Origin: Linanthus parryae
Taxonomy: Eukaryota; Streptophyta; Magnoliopsida; Ericales; Polemoniaceae
Assembly (NCBI GenBank): GCA_023055425.1
Contig: JALGPY010000012.1
Coordinates: forward strand, 16,689,922-16,753,921
Direction: 5' to 3'
DNA length: 64,000 nt
Shown here: in pieces, positions 11,826 to 24,167 of the stretch
Numbering within the stretch: position 1 is the stretch's first letter
Layout of the letters: every line of letters starts with the position of its first letter
Notes under the pieces: generated by a model
The model's input: the letters and a program-made list of their open reading frames with translations, nothing else
What the model was told of the DNA's origin: nothing
Database searches by the model: none
Made by a program: the position numbers and the translations under genes

Positions 11826-12904
11826 TCAATTATTTAATTCTAAAACTAATCCTGAAGGCAGAGATAGCTCGCACACGCCTATGGCCAACGCAGCAACGTT
11901 TGCTCCATTCCCAACGCGCAGATCTACCTCTCCTTTAGCCAATCTTCTACTTCTCTTTAGATCCTGCACATTTCGACAAATGTGAGATCCACATCCAGTA
12001 TCTAATACCCATGATGTAGAGACAATTAAATTGACATCCACAACAAAAATACCTGGTGGTGGTGGAATCACTATTCCAAGCCTCTTGTCCTCCAGATACT
12101 TTGGGCAGTTCCTCCTCCAGTGTCCAGGCTGACTGCAGTAGTGACATTCACCTTTAGTCACACCTTTGGCAATGCCACCAACAGGCTTAAGGGCAGGTTC
12201 CTTGGACTTGGCAACTGACTTGCCTCTTCCCTTGGATGATGAGGCAAACCTTTTGCCCTTTCCTTTCTGCACCATCATAATTGCCTTGCCCTTACCCTTG
12301 TTGATGCTCGGTTCAGTTGTCCTCAACATATTGAGTAAATCTGGCAGTGGTTTCACGATCTCGTTCATGTTATAGTTCATGATGAACTGTCCATAACTCT
12401 CGGCAACGATTGCAACACGAGATCGGTTGCCAATTCTTGGCCGACCGGGAACCCTAGTCGGGCGAGATTCTCCAAGTACCCGATCATACGGAGTACATGG
12501 GGTCTCACCGGGTTCCCTTCTGCCAGATGACACTTGAACAGCACCTTAGATACCTCATACCTCTCTACCCTTGCCTGCTCTTGGAGGAGCTGCTTCAGAT
12601 GCTCGATCATATCGACAGCATTCATGTTTTCGTGTTGCTTCTGAAGCTCAGAAGTCATGGTGCATAGCATAAGGCAGGCCGCATCATTAGCGTCATCAAC
12701 ACGCTTTTGATACGCCTTTAGGGCAGCAGGTGTTTGGTTCTCTGGACCTTCTGGAACATGCTCCACTATTGCGTACAGTTTCTTCTCTTGCTTGAGAACA
12801 ATTCTCAAGTTTCTGTACCAATCAAGAAAGTTGGTTCCAGAGAGCTTGTCCTTCTCAAGGACAGATCGTAGGGAATGTTATGAACTCGATGAGTTGTTTG
12901 CCAT
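11826..12904 (-). pseudogene. Element E gag and protease
   Basis: Gag begins at the ATG at 12904 (MANNSSSS) and meets TAA at codon 9 (12878-12880), where the sister copies have CAA. Downstream are the Copia gag core (segment 12377-12808), a lysine-rich stretch, the zinc knuckle CHYCSQPGHWRRNC (C-x2-C-x4-H-x4-C) near 12140, and the protease core VLDTGCGSHIC near 11990. A frameshift around 12400-12530 separates the gag core from the knuckle. It would package element RNA and process the polyprotein if intact. Confidence 0.83.
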
Positions 12905-14562
12905 TTGGAATTCTACAAAAGGAAAATACGCAAGTTTTAGTATTTGTGAATTTTTTACTATATTCAATAATGGCTAGTTTATCAAATATAGCTCCCACTA
13001 TTTTTCTACGGATTAATAACCCTCAAGATATTAATGCGGAAAATATCCTTATATTTTCTAGTGGGCCAAGATCCATGTTTCATCTCCTTATGAGCTTGCT
13101 TTGGCAAGTCACCCATAATTTGACTACTTTAGGTAGGAACAATTCCAATTGCATCCCTTATGCAACTCTTGGTTCAATTGGGCAAATAACTCCTTATTTA
13201 TCCATACATATGGATAATCCAAATTGATTGCCTCTAGGTTTCTTAATCATATTAATAGCCTAGTTGTGTTCAACCTCTTATTTAAACAATTGCACATTAC
13301 TAGCTTGTGCCATCGCATTCCATCATTATGAACCAAGTCGCCATGCTTTGGCACGCACGAACCTGATAAATAATGATGATAATGAGTGTTTAAATAACGA
13401 GAAGGCAAGAACACAATATTTGAATTTTGAGGGATTTTAAATTCAATTTTTAATTGTTTTGTTGATCAAAATCAACTAATCTATCTATTTGAGTTTGGGC
13501 ACAACTCCAAATAATAGATCCGGGTTGTCTAATTATCTTATTATCCTAATTGCATGCATCATCCATACACAACCCACACAATAATAAGACAATAAAGTAA
13601 ACAACCACAAAGCATAACTAAAACGTGATGTGGATATGGCATTTTCTAGACTAAGATAATTCCAAGCCAATGGAATTATCTATGAACCCTAAAAGAAAAC
13701 ACATCTCCATGCGTCTTGATCTTTTGGTCCATCCTTCATAGTCATGTGGAATGCTCCATGCTCCATTCTTTGTGGCTTCTTTTGGCTTTGGGCTTCTTTT
13801 CTTCAATCCTGGCTAACAATCTACTTTATCTAGCACTAGCTAACTTCTATACTAAATAAAATAAATCTCACAAGTTGAGAAAAAGAATGGCTTGCAGGCC
13901 ATAAAACCCTAATTAATTATTACAATTAATTGATCAGCTCGCAGGCCGTAAAACCAAACCACAAAAATAAACATCCACATCAAACCACATCCTAAGGCCA
14001 TATCCAATCACCATGCGATTTGCACATAAACAGTTAAAATCCAATTTTAACGTGCTTGGTCAATTTTAATTGATTTTAGGATTTCTAGGGTTAAAACGGT
14101 CCATGGGCCCAACAATCAAATTGCCCGGGCCCAAAAAAGGTGAACCGCAAGGCCCTAGGGCCGGGCCGGCCCCTAGCCCACGCGACTAGGCCGCGGGCTA
14201 GGGCCGCCCGGTCCCTAGGGCGGCCAAGACTTGGGTGGCAAGCAAGAGGGGGCAGTCCCCTTAGGGGGGCGAACCTCTATAGGGAGTTGTTTCCAAAAAA
14301 CTCCCTTGCTTGGTGCCCAAGTTTGGTTGTTTCCTTGTTTTGGAAGAACTCCTTCTTCCCCAAGGATGCCGAAACCCTAGATCTAAGATCCTAAAATTTC
14401 TCACTAATTCATGCATCCAATGCAAAAATTAGATCTTGTTATGAAAGATTATTGAAAAATTGCATCCCATGCTTGATTTGTCTTGTTTTACGCGATAAAC
14501 AATCAATTTAAGGTGTAAAACAACTAAAACGTAACACATAAACCACGTTTATGCTCTACGAC
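12905..14562 (-). other. Element E 5' untranslated leader
   Basis: About 1.65 kb separates the primer-binding site from gag, unusually long but conserved in A, B and C. Next to the tRNA site comes sequence carrying two copies of a GCAGGCC-TAAAACC motif (13896 and 13941). A GC-rich, strongly palindromic block is at 14150-14230 (GGCC and CCTAGGGCC repeats). An 85-codon open frame on the opposite strand (12970-13227) is probably chance. Confidence 0.6.
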
Positions 14563-14579
14563 CTGTGGCTCTGATACCA
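14563..14579 (-). other. Element E primer-binding site
   Basis: The minus strand reads TGGTATCAGAGCCACAG one base inside the LTR at 14581. TGGTATCAGAGC is complementary to the 3' end of initiator methionine tRNA, the standard Copia primer in plants. Confidence 0.9.
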
Positions 14580-14580
14580 C

Positions 14581-15985
14581 TGTAGGGTTTTGATTCATGG
14601 ATGCGCAACGGAAACAATAATTAACCATGCAAAACCCTCCAAGGATCACAAGTCAAGAGACATAACGATGGTAAAGGAAGAAATCAATAACACACCTTAG
14701 GGTTCTCCTTTGATGACTTCAAACGCGAATTGTGTCACGTACTCTATAGTTGATCCACGCCTAGAGTTGATTTCTAGATATCCAACTCCTTGGTGCTAGC
14801 CCGGAAAGAGGAAGAGGAAGAAGAATCACGCAAAACGAGACCAACAAGGGAGGTCTCGGCCTCCTTGTGGCCGACGGGGATGGGCGGCAGCAAAGGGAGG
14901 GGCGGCGGCTCCTTCCTTGCTTGTTGCTCTCTGCTTTTGTTCTCTCCCACTCTAGTTATGATCAATTATGAGCATAAGTCATGGGAAGGAAGGAAGGAAG
15001 GTCCTTTATATAGTCCAACAACTCCTTTCCAACTACCTAAAGGACTTATTCTAGTCCTACTAGAATTCGATTTAGTCCCTTCTTTGCAAATTAGTCCCTA
15101 CGAAGTTTGCAAGGTTTTGCAAAGTGATCCTTCTAATTAATTAATCCAATTAATTAATTCCCAAATATAGTTCAACTCTATATAGCGTGTGACCCCATAG
15201 TTTCTATCTAGTTGGTAGCAACTATTTGCTAATATGGAGCGGTTTCTAGCAAAACATCCATTCTAGCCAACTAATAGAATAGTCATCTTGACAACCTTTG
15301 TACAGGTAATTGTCTCATCCCTTTGTCTCTATATCCGGATTGGAAACGAGACACACAAGTCACACTTGTATATCCAATCCATAGTTTCTCGATCCATGGG
15401 AATAGCCTTATTCGTGCAAATAACATCAATATCCTATATTGATTTATTTGAGTCTGTCCAGACATTCTATAAGCACTATCCCTCGAGTGACCTAGGATAT
15501 TTGCTCCCGTTATGTGGGAGGGACAAATTCTATCTACGTATACTACGATCTCTAAGCCTTCTTTTTATTGTATCCAGTACACGCCTTTATAACTACCCAG
15601 TTACGGTGTAGCGTTTAACGCTACCAAATCACAATAATCCACAACTAGAATATCTAGTGACTACAAGTCCAAGGATGACAATACCATTGAACCGCGAGAC
15701 GCGCTGGTGACTCAACATAACGTGTATGTAGCCTTCTCGGAGATGGGTCAATCCAGTGCGTCATTACCCCTTGGATCATGATATCTCCATATCAATCCAA
15801 CCCCATACTAGTCTATAGATGATTGACCAATTAATCATTATACTGGACTAGGTATTTAAGAAAAACAACACAATTGTAAATCTAAGGACTTCACTATATT
15901 AAATCTCCAATAAATAATAAATGAATTTCTAGCCACAAATAAATTCATACTAAACTAGATTGCCTCTACGGCATCTATTCCAACA
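14581..15985 (-). repeat. Element E 5' LTR
   Basis: 1405 bp, TGTAGGG to TTCCAACA. The minus-strand TATA sequence CTATATAAAGG lies at about 15003-15013, giving the likely promoter of E. Confidence 0.9.
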
Positions 15986-16247
15986 GGTCAATCCAGTGCG
16001 CCATTACCCTTAATGCACACCTATGTGTTGGATCATGATATCTACATATCAATCCAACCTCATACTAGTCTATAGATGATTTTCCTATTAATCATTATAC
16101 TGGACTAGGGATATTTAAGTTAAACAACACAATTGTAAAATTAAGGACTTCATTATATTAAATATCCAAAAAATAATAAATGAATTTTCTAGCCATAAAA
16201 AATAATTCATACTAAACTAGATTGCCTCTAGGGCATCTATTCCAACA

Positions 16248-17411
16248 CTTTATGCCAAGTATATTGGCTGCTTCCCCTAAGTCCTTCATTGAGAAACACT
16301 TTCCTAGCCAATCTTTAACAGATTTCAGCATGGGAACGTCATTTACAATGAGTAGTATGTCATCAACATACAAGACCAGAAAAGCTACAGAGCTCCCACT
16401 AAACTTCTTGTAGAAACAAGACTCATCATCGTTTCTGATGAAGCCAAACTCCTTGACTACTTCATCAAAACGTCGATTCCAACTCCTAGAAGCTTGATTC
16501 AATCCATAAATGGATCGTTGCAGCTTACAGACTTTGTTGGCTTGCTTTGGATCTTCAAAACCCTATGGCTGTATCATATACACGTCCTCAAGGAGATTCC
16601 CATAAAGGAATGCTGTTTTGACATCCATCTGCCAAATCTCATAGTCGCAGTATGCTGCAACGGCAAGTAGGATTCCGATGGATTTGGTCATAGCGACTGG
16701 TGAAAAGGTTTCATCATAGTCAATACCATGAATCTGTCTGAGTCCTTTAGCCACCAATCGGCCCTTATAGGTAATCACATTACCGTCCATGACGATCTGC
16801 TTCTTGATGACCCACTTGCATCCTATGGGCCGCGCCCCTTCGGGTGGTTCCACCAAAGTCCATACTTTGTTGGTATAAATGGATTCCATCTCGGATCTCA
16901 TGGCTTCTAGCCACTTCTGAGAGTCTGTCCCTTTTATGGCCCCTTCATAGGTAGTAGGCTCATCGTCTATGAGCATTGTGTCACCGGAATCAGTCACAAG
17001 AATTCCATACCTCTCGGGTTCCTGGCGCACTCTACTAGATCTACGAAGCTCTTGTGTTACCTGAACAGGCTGTTCCACAACTCCTTGTGGTTCCTGTTCA
17101 TGTTCCATAATCAGTTCACTGATTTGTGGTTCTTGAATCTCTTCAAGTTCTACAGTCCTCCCACTTGCTTCTTTAGAGACAAACTCTCTTTCTAGAAACA
17201 CGCCGGACCGAGCAACAAACACTTTGTTCTCGGTTGGATTGTAGAAGTAGTAGCCCTTAATTTCCTTAGGGTACCCCACAAATTTACACTTATCCGATTT
17301 TGGTCCTATCTTGTCTGATTTTAAACGCTTTACATAGACATCGCAGCCCCAAATCTTCATGAACGACAATGTGGGACGCCTCCCACTCCACATCTCATGT
17401 GATGTCTTCAT
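16248..17411 (-). pseudogene. Element B reverse transcriptase and linker
   Basis: Segment 16563-17411 (282 residues) covers the integrase tail, the acidic linker (EEIQEPQISELIMEHEQEPQ), the RT start (IGCKWVIKKQIVMDG, YDETFSPVA) and MDVKTAFLYGNLL, ending at a TAG where other copies encode glutamate (MIQPEGF). Segment 16212-16502 continues with ASRSWNRRFDEVV and LYVDDILLI. This adjoins D at 16248 and resumes at 6381. Stops make it inactive. Confidence 0.82.
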
Positions 17412-17414
17412 GAC

Positions 17415-17915
17415 TTATTTAGATAAAACACAGTTAATGGTGAAAGCTGCACTTAATAGAGCATAGCCCCAAAATGATAATGGAAGATCGGTTTGACACA
17501 TCATAGATCGAACCATATCCAATAGGGTTCGATTCCTCCTCTCGGACACGCCATTCCATTGTGGCGTTCTGGATGGAGTGAGTTGGGACACGATCCCACA
17601 CACTCTAATATAGTCGTCAAACTCTTGGCTCAAGTATTCCCCTCCATGATCCGATCGTAGAGCCTTGATACTTTTTCCAAGTTGCTTCTCTACTTCACTT
17701 TTGAATTCTTTGAACCTTTCAAAGGATTCGGATTTGGCCCTCATAAGGTACACAAATCCATATCTACTGTAATCATCAGTAAATGTAATGAAGTAGACGT
17801 AACCACCCTTGGCAGGCGTGGCAAATGACCCACACACATCGGTATGTATGAGCGCCAATTGCGCACTAGTCCTCTCACCTTTCTTATTGAAAGGGGACTT
17901 TGTCATTTTTCCCAA
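17415..17915 (-). pseudogene. Element B integrase core
   Basis: A 166-residue frame with the catalytic D-D-E set: HTDVCGSF, LRSDHGGEYL and GVSERRNRTLLDMV. It ends at a stop (17412-17414) just before the segment starting MKTSHEMWSGRRP. The preceding pre-integrase motif is in another frame (17960-19096). Confidence 0.82.
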
Positions 17916-17959
17916 TAAACAAGCCTCACATGTCTCATATGATTCAAAATCAAATGAGT

Positions 17960-19330
17960 CTAGTAATCCATCCTTATGGAGTCTAGATACACATCTCCGT
18001 TTATATGGCCTAAACGACAGTGCCGTAAGTAAGCAGGATTTAAATCATGTATTTTAATCCTCTTGGTATTAATGTTGTAGACAGGATTGCTTAGATCAAG
18101 GACATACAGTCCATTAAATAATTGCGCACTAAAATAGTTAATATTATTAAAATAAAAGGAACAACAATTGTTCTTTATTGGAATAATAAAACCTTCCTTG
18201 TCCAAATAAGAAATAGAAATAATGTTTCTGCTCATAGCAGACACAAAATAGCAATTATTTAATTTTAAAACTAATCCTGAAGGTAGAGACAACTCGTACA
18301 CGCCTACGGCCAATGCAGCAACCTTTGCTCCATTCCCCACGCGCAGGTCTATCTCCCCTTTAGCCAATTTTCTACTTCTCTTAAGATCCTGTAAATTTCG
18401 AAAAATGTGAGATCCACATCCAGTATCTAATACCCATGATGTAGAGACAGTTAAATTGACATCTACAACAAAAATACCTGATGGTGAAGGAATCGCTATT
18501 CCAAGCTTCTTGTCCTCCAGATATTTTGGGCAGTTCCTCCTCCAGTGTCCAGGCTGACTGCAGTAGTGACACGCACCTTTAGTCACACCTTTGGCTATGC
18601 CACCAACAGGCTTAAGGGCATGTTCCTTGGGTTTGGCAACTGACTTGCCTTTGCCCTTGGAGGATGAGGCAAACCTTTTGATCTTTCCTTTCTGTACCAT
18701 CATAATGGCCTTGCCCTTACCGTTGTTGATGCTTTGTTCAGCTGTCCTCAACATATTGAGTAAATCTGGCAGTGGTTTCACGATCTCGTTCATGTTATAG
18801 TTCATGATGAACTGTCCATAACTCTCAGGCAAGGATTGCAAGACGAGATTGGTTGGCAACTCTTGGCCGACCGGAAACCTTAGTCGGGCGAGATTCTCCA
18901 AGTATCCGATCATACGGAGTACATGGGGTCCCACCGGGTTCCCTTCAGCCAGATGACACTTGAACAATGCCTTAGAGACCTCATACCTCTCAACTTTTTC
19001 CTGCTCTTGGAAGAGCTGCTTCAGATGCTCGATCATATCGACAGCATTCATGTTTTTGTGTTGCTTCTGAAGCTCAGAAGTCATGGTGCATAGCATAAGG
19101 CAAGCCGGATCATTAGCGTCATCAACACGCTTTTGTTATACCTTTAGGGCTGCAGGGGTATTGTTCTCTAGACCTGCTGGAACTTGCTCCTCTATTGCAT
19201 ACAGTTTCTTTTCTTGCTTGAGAACAATTCTCAAGTTTCTATACCAATCAAGGAAGTTGGTTCCAGATATCTTGTCCTTCTCAAGGACAGCTCGTAGGGA
19301 ATGTTGTGAACTCGATGAGTTGTTTGCCAT
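17960..19330 (-). pseudogene. Element B gag, zinc knuckle and protease
   Basis: Gag starts at 19330 (MANNSSSSQHSLR) and runs to a TAA at about 19137, a tyrosine position in sister copies. A 378-residue frame (17960-19096) then covers the rest of gag, a lysine-rich region, the knuckle CHYCSQPGHWRRNC, the protease motif VLDTGCGSHI and the start of the pre-integrase region. One stop therefore separates a short N-terminal piece from an otherwise long gag-protease frame. Confidence 0.84.
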
Positions 19331-21003
19331 TTGGAATTCTACAAAAAGGAAAATACGCAAGTTTTACTATTTGCGAATTTTTGACTATATTCACTAATGG
19401 CTAGTTTATCAAATACAGCTCTCACTATTTTTCTACGGATTAATAACCCTCAAGATATTAATGCGGAAAATATCCTTATATTTTCTAGTGGGCCAAGATC
19501 CATGTTTCATCTCCTTATGAGCTTGCTTTGGCAAGTCACACATAATTTGACTACTTTAGGTAGGAACAATTCCAATTGCATCCCTTATGCAACTCTTGGT
19601 TCAATTGGGAAAATAACTCCTTATTTATCCATCTACATGCATAATCCCAATTGATTTTCTCTAGGTTTTAATCCCATTAAACACCTAGTTGCGCCCAACC
19701 TCTTACTTAAACAATTTGCACACGAGGTGTGCCATCACACTACATCATTATTAACCAAGTCGCCATACTTTGGCACGCACGATCTTCGGAAAACACGATG
19801 ATGATGAGTGTTTAAATAACGAGAAGACAAAACGCAATATTTGAATTTTTTTTTTTTTGAGGGATTTTTCAAATTCAATTTTAATTGTTTTAGTTGATCC
19901 ATATCAACCAATCTATCTATTTGAGTTTGGGCACAACTCCAAATAATAGATCCGGGTTTTCAAATTATCTTATTATCATAATTGCATGCATCAATCATAC
20001 ACCAACCACAAAATAATAAGACAATAAAATAAACAACCACAAAACAAAATAAAACGTGATGTGGATATGGCCTTTTCTACTTTTCTAGACTAAGATAATT
20101 CCAAGCCAATGGAATTATCTATGAACCCTAAAAGCAAACACATCTCCATACGTCTTGATATTTTGGCCCATACTTCATAGTCATGTGGAATGCTCCATGC
20201 TCCATCTTTTGTGGCTCCTTTTAGCTTTGGGATTCTTTTCTTCAATCTTAGCTAACAATCTACTCTATCTAGCACTAGCTAATAACTATACTAAATAAAA
20301 TAAATCTCACAAGTTGAGAAATAAATGGCTCGCAGGCCATAAAACTCTAATTAATTATTACAACAAATTGATCAGCTCGCAGGTCGTAAACCAAACCACA
20401 AAATTAAACAATCACATCAAACCACATCCTAAGGCCATATCCAATCACCATGCGATTTGCACATAAACAGTTAAAACCAATTTTAACTCGCTTGGTCAAA
20501 TTTAATTGATTTTTGGAATTTTCTAGGGTTAAAACGGTCCAAGGGGCCCAACAAACCAATTGCCCGAACCCCAAAGAGGAGCGCCAAGGCCTTGGGCCGG
20601 TCGGCCCCTAGCCCACACGGCTAGGCTGTGGGCTAGGGCTGCCCCAGCCCCTAGGCCGTCCCTTACTTGGGCGGCAAGCAAGGAGGGGCGGTCCCCTAAG
20701 GGGGCCGAACCTCTTTTGGGAGTTGTTTCCAAAACAACTCCCTTGCTTGGTGCCCAAGTTTGGTTGTTTCCTTGTTTGAAAAGAACTCCTTATAGGATGC
20801 CCAAACTCTAGATCTAAGATCCTAAAATTTCTCAAACTCACTAATTCATGCATCCAATGCAAAAACTATGTCATTTTTATTGATTATTGACAAATTGCAT
20901 CATATGCTTGATTTGTCTTGTTTTACGCGATAAACAACAAATTTAAAGTGTAAAACTATCAAAACGTAACACATAAACCAGGTTTATGCTCTACGACATG
21001 TTG
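19331..21003 (-). other. Element B 5' untranslated leader
   Basis: Equivalent in length and layout to the leader of E. It includes the GC-rich palindromic block (about 20575-20665) and the antisense 85-codon frame (19397-19654). No protein function is supported. Confidence 0.55.
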
Positions 21004-21014
21004 TTCTGATACCA
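21004..21014 (-). other. Element B primer-binding site, degenerate
   Basis: The minus strand reads TGGTATCAGAA adjacent to the LTR at 21016. It matches the initiator Met-tRNA site for TGGTATCAGA and then departs from the C found in A, C and E. Confidence 0.8.
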
Positions 21015-21015
21015 T

Positions 21016-22443
21016 TGTAGGGTTTTGATCATGGATACACAGCGGAAAAACATAATTCATCCATTCAATACCCTACAAGGATATTAGGACATGAGACATA
21101 ACGATGGTAAGGGAAGAAATCAATTTGCACACCTTAGGGTTTCTCCTGTGATGACTTGTAACGTGAATTGTATCATGCCTCTATAGTTGATCCACGCCTA
21201 GAGTTGAGATCTAGATCTTCCTTCTCCTTTGTGCTAGCTAGGAACGGAGGAAGAGGAAGAAGAAATCACGCAACACGAGGCAACAAGGAGGGGTGGCCTC
21301 CTTTGTTGGCCGACGGGATAGGGGGGCAGCGGCAAGGGGGGCGGTCGGCCTCCTTTGCTTGCTTGCTCTCTCTCCTTTTGTTCTCTCCCACTCAAGTTAT
21401 GATCAAAAGGGTCATAAGTTTGGGAAGGAAGGAAGGAGCATCCTTTATATAGTCCAACAAATCCTTTCCAACTACCTAAATGACCTTTTCTAGTCCTACT
21501 AGAATTCGGTTTATTCCCTTCCTTGCAAATTAGTCCTACTAAGTTTGCAACGTGTTGCAAAGTGATCCTTATAATTAATTAATCATATTAATTAATTCTC
21601 AAATCTAGTTCAACTCTATATAGCGTGTGACCCCATATGTTCTATCTAGTTGGTAGCAACAATTTGCTAATATGGAGCGGTTTCTAGCAAAACATCCATT
21701 CTAGCCAACTAATAGAATAGTAATCCGACAAACCTTGTACAAGTAATTGTCTCATCCCTTTGTCTCTATATATCCGGATTGGACACGAGACAGACAAGTC
21801 ACACTCGTATATCCAATCCATAGTTTCTCGATCCTGGGAATAGCCTTATTCGTGCAAATAACATCAATATCCTATATTGATTTATTTGAGTCTAGGCAGA
21901 CATTCTATAAGCACTATCCCTTGAGTGGCCTAGGATATTTGATCTCGTTATGTGGGAGGAACAAATTCTATCTACGTCCACTACGATCTCTAATCTTGCT
22001 TCTTATTGTATCCGGTACACGCCTTTATAACTACCCAGTTACGGTGTAGCGTTTGACGCTACCAAAATCACAATAATCCACAACTATAATATCTAGTGAC
22101 TTCAAGTCTAAGGATGACAATACCATTGCACCACGACAAGCACTTGTGACTTAACATAACGTGTATGTAGCCTTCTCGGAGATGGGTCAATCCAGTGCGC
22201 CATTACCCTTAATGCACACCTATGTGTTGGATCATGATATCTCCATATCAATCCAACCCATACTAGTCTATAGATGATTGTCCTATTAATCATTATACTG
22301 GACTAGGGATATTTAAGATAAACAACACAATTTTAAATCTAAGGACTTCATTATATTAAATATCCAATAAATAATACAATGAATGTTCTAACCAAAATAA
22401 GTTCATACTAAACTAGATTGCCTCTAGGGCATCTATTCCAACA
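21016..22443 (-). repeat. Element B 5' LTR
   Basis: 1428 bp from TGTAGGG to TTCCAACA, immediately followed by the GGTGT duplication and the resumed LTR of A. The TATA complement is near 21443-21452. Confidence 0.9.
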
Positions 22444-22720
22444 GGTGTAAATTTGATAATATCAAAGAATGATATTTCACAACTAGAGTATCTAGTGACT
22501 TCAAGTCTAAGGATCGCAATTATATTAGCACTACGAGAAGAGATTCTGAATTTAACATAACCCAATGTATCGTTCTCGTCGTGGGTCAATCCAGTATGCC
22601 ATTACTCCTAATGCATACCCATGTGTTAGACTTGATATCTCCATATCAATATAAACAAATAGTCTACATTTGATCGTCATGTTAACCAATATAATGGACT
22701 AGGGATATTTAAGATAAACA

Positions 22721-24153
22721 TGTAGGGTTTTGATTCATGGATCGCACAACGGAAGCATAATCAAACATAAAACCATGCAAAACCCTCCAAGGATCACAAG
22801 TCTAGAGACATAACGATAGTGAAGGTTAGAAATCATAAACACACCTTTGGGTTCTCCTTGATGACTTCAAACGCGAATAATGTCACGTTCTCTATAGTTG
22901 ATCCACGCCTAGAGTTGATCTTAGATCTCCCAAACTCCTTGGTGCTAGCCCGGATTAGGAAGAGGAAGAAGAAATCACGCAAAACGAGACAAAAAGAGGC
23001 TCTCGGCCTCTTTTGCCCGACGGGGACGAGGGCGGCGGCAAGGGGCGGCGTCCGTCCCTCCTTGTTGCTTGCTCTCTCTCCTTTGTTCTCTCCCACTCTT
23101 GTTATGTTCACTAATGAGCATAAGTTATGAGGAAGGAAGGAAGGAGGGTCCTTTATATAGTCCAACAACTCCTTGTTAAATACCTAAAGGACTTATTCTA
23201 GTCCAACTAGAATTCAATTTAGTCCCTTCCTTGCAAATTAGTCCCTACTAAGTTTGCAAGGGTTTTCAAAGTGATCCTTCTAATTAATTAATCCAATTAA
23301 TTAATTCCCAAATCTAGTTCAACTCTATATAGCGTGTGACCCCATAGGTTCTATCTATTTGGTAGCAACTATTTGCTAATATGGAGCGGTTTCTAGCAAA
23401 ACATCCATTCTAGCCAACTAATAGAATAGTCATCTCGACAACCTTTGTACAAGTAATTGTCTCATCCTTTTGCCTCCATATCCGGATTGGACACGAGACA
23501 TACAGGTCACACTCGTATATCCAATCCATAGTTTCTCGATCCATGGGAATAGCCTTATTCGTGCAAATAACATCAATATCCCATATTGATTTATTTGAGT
23601 CTGGCCAGACATTCTATAAGCACTATCCCTCGAGTGGCCTAGGATATTTGCTCCCGTTATGTGGGAGGGGCAAATCCTCTCTACGTTCACTACGATCTCT
23701 AAGCTTGCTTCTCATTGTATCCAGTACACGCCTTTATAACTACCCAGTTACGGTGTAGCGTTTAACGCTACCAAGATCACAATGATCCACAACTAGAATA
23801 TCTAGTGACTTCAAGTCTAAGGATGACAATACCATTGCACCGCGAGAAGAGCTTGTGACTCAACATAACGTGTATGTAGCCTTCTCGGAGATGGGTCAAT
23901 CCAGTGAAACATTCCGTAATGCACACCTATGTGTTGGATCGTGATATCTCCATATCAATCCAACCCCATACTAGTCTATAGATGATTGTCCCAATTGATC
24001 ATTATACTTGACTAGGGATATTTAAGATAAACAGCACAATTGTAAATCTAAGGACTTCATTATATTAAATATCCAATAAATAATAAATGAATTTTTCTAG
24101 CCATATACAAATTCATACTAAACTAGATTGCCTCTAGGGCATCTATTCCAACA
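22721..24153 (-). repeat. Element C 3' LTR
   Basis: 1433 bp, TGTAGGGTTTTGATTC to TTCCAACA. It is almost identical to the partner at 29802 and is followed by the purine-tract complement GTCTCCCACTTG at 24154. Confidence 0.93.
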
Positions 24154-24167
24154 GTCTCCCACTTGCA

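Larger units (their letters stand above)
7549..15985 (-). mobile_element. Copia element E, innermost insertion, inside solo LTR D
   Basis: An 8437-bp element with LTRs 7549-8941 and 14581-15985 and minus-strand gag-pol. The perfect duplication GGTCA flanks it (7544-7548 and 15986-15990). The left terminus reads TGAAGGG instead of TGTAGGG, one substitution in the terminal bases. Gag has a stop at codon 9 and pol has a stop where the family has tryptophan, so it is not autonomous. Confidence 0.92.
6382..16247. mobile_element. Solo LTR D (1424 bp), split by element E
   Basis: Only LTR sequence is present: 6382-7548 plus 15991-16247, from TGTAGGG to TTCCAACA, with no internal region. On both outer sides lies B's reverse transcriptase, in matching order. 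The flanks are ATTTA (6377-6381) and CTTTA (16248-16252). The intact copies read CTTTA here, so the left duplication has mutated once. A solo LTR normally arises by recombination between the two LTRs of a full element. Confidence 0.85.
4081..22443 (-). mobile_element. Copia element B, inserted in the LTR of A
   Basis: Full-length layout: LTR 4081-5495 and LTR 21016-22443, with gag-pol on the minus strand between them. It is flanked by the perfect duplication GGTGT (4076-4080 and 22444-22448). Without the nested D/E block (6382-16247) it is 8492 bp. Its RNase H end (5521-6381) and the rest of pol (from 16248) are separated by that block. Premature stops in gag and pol make it defective. Confidence 0.9.

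Noticed and set aside
12970..13227. 85-codon plus-strand frame opposite the Copia leader, also open at 19397-19654 and 28176-28433
   Set aside because: It is kept in three copies, but most differences between them change amino acids and the frame is lost in the older copy A. This fits recent shared descent rather than a selected gene.
14563..14579. Sequence complementary to initiator Met-tRNA, possible tRNA gene
   Set aside because: Only the 3' end match of a primer-binding site is present; there is no cloverleaf.
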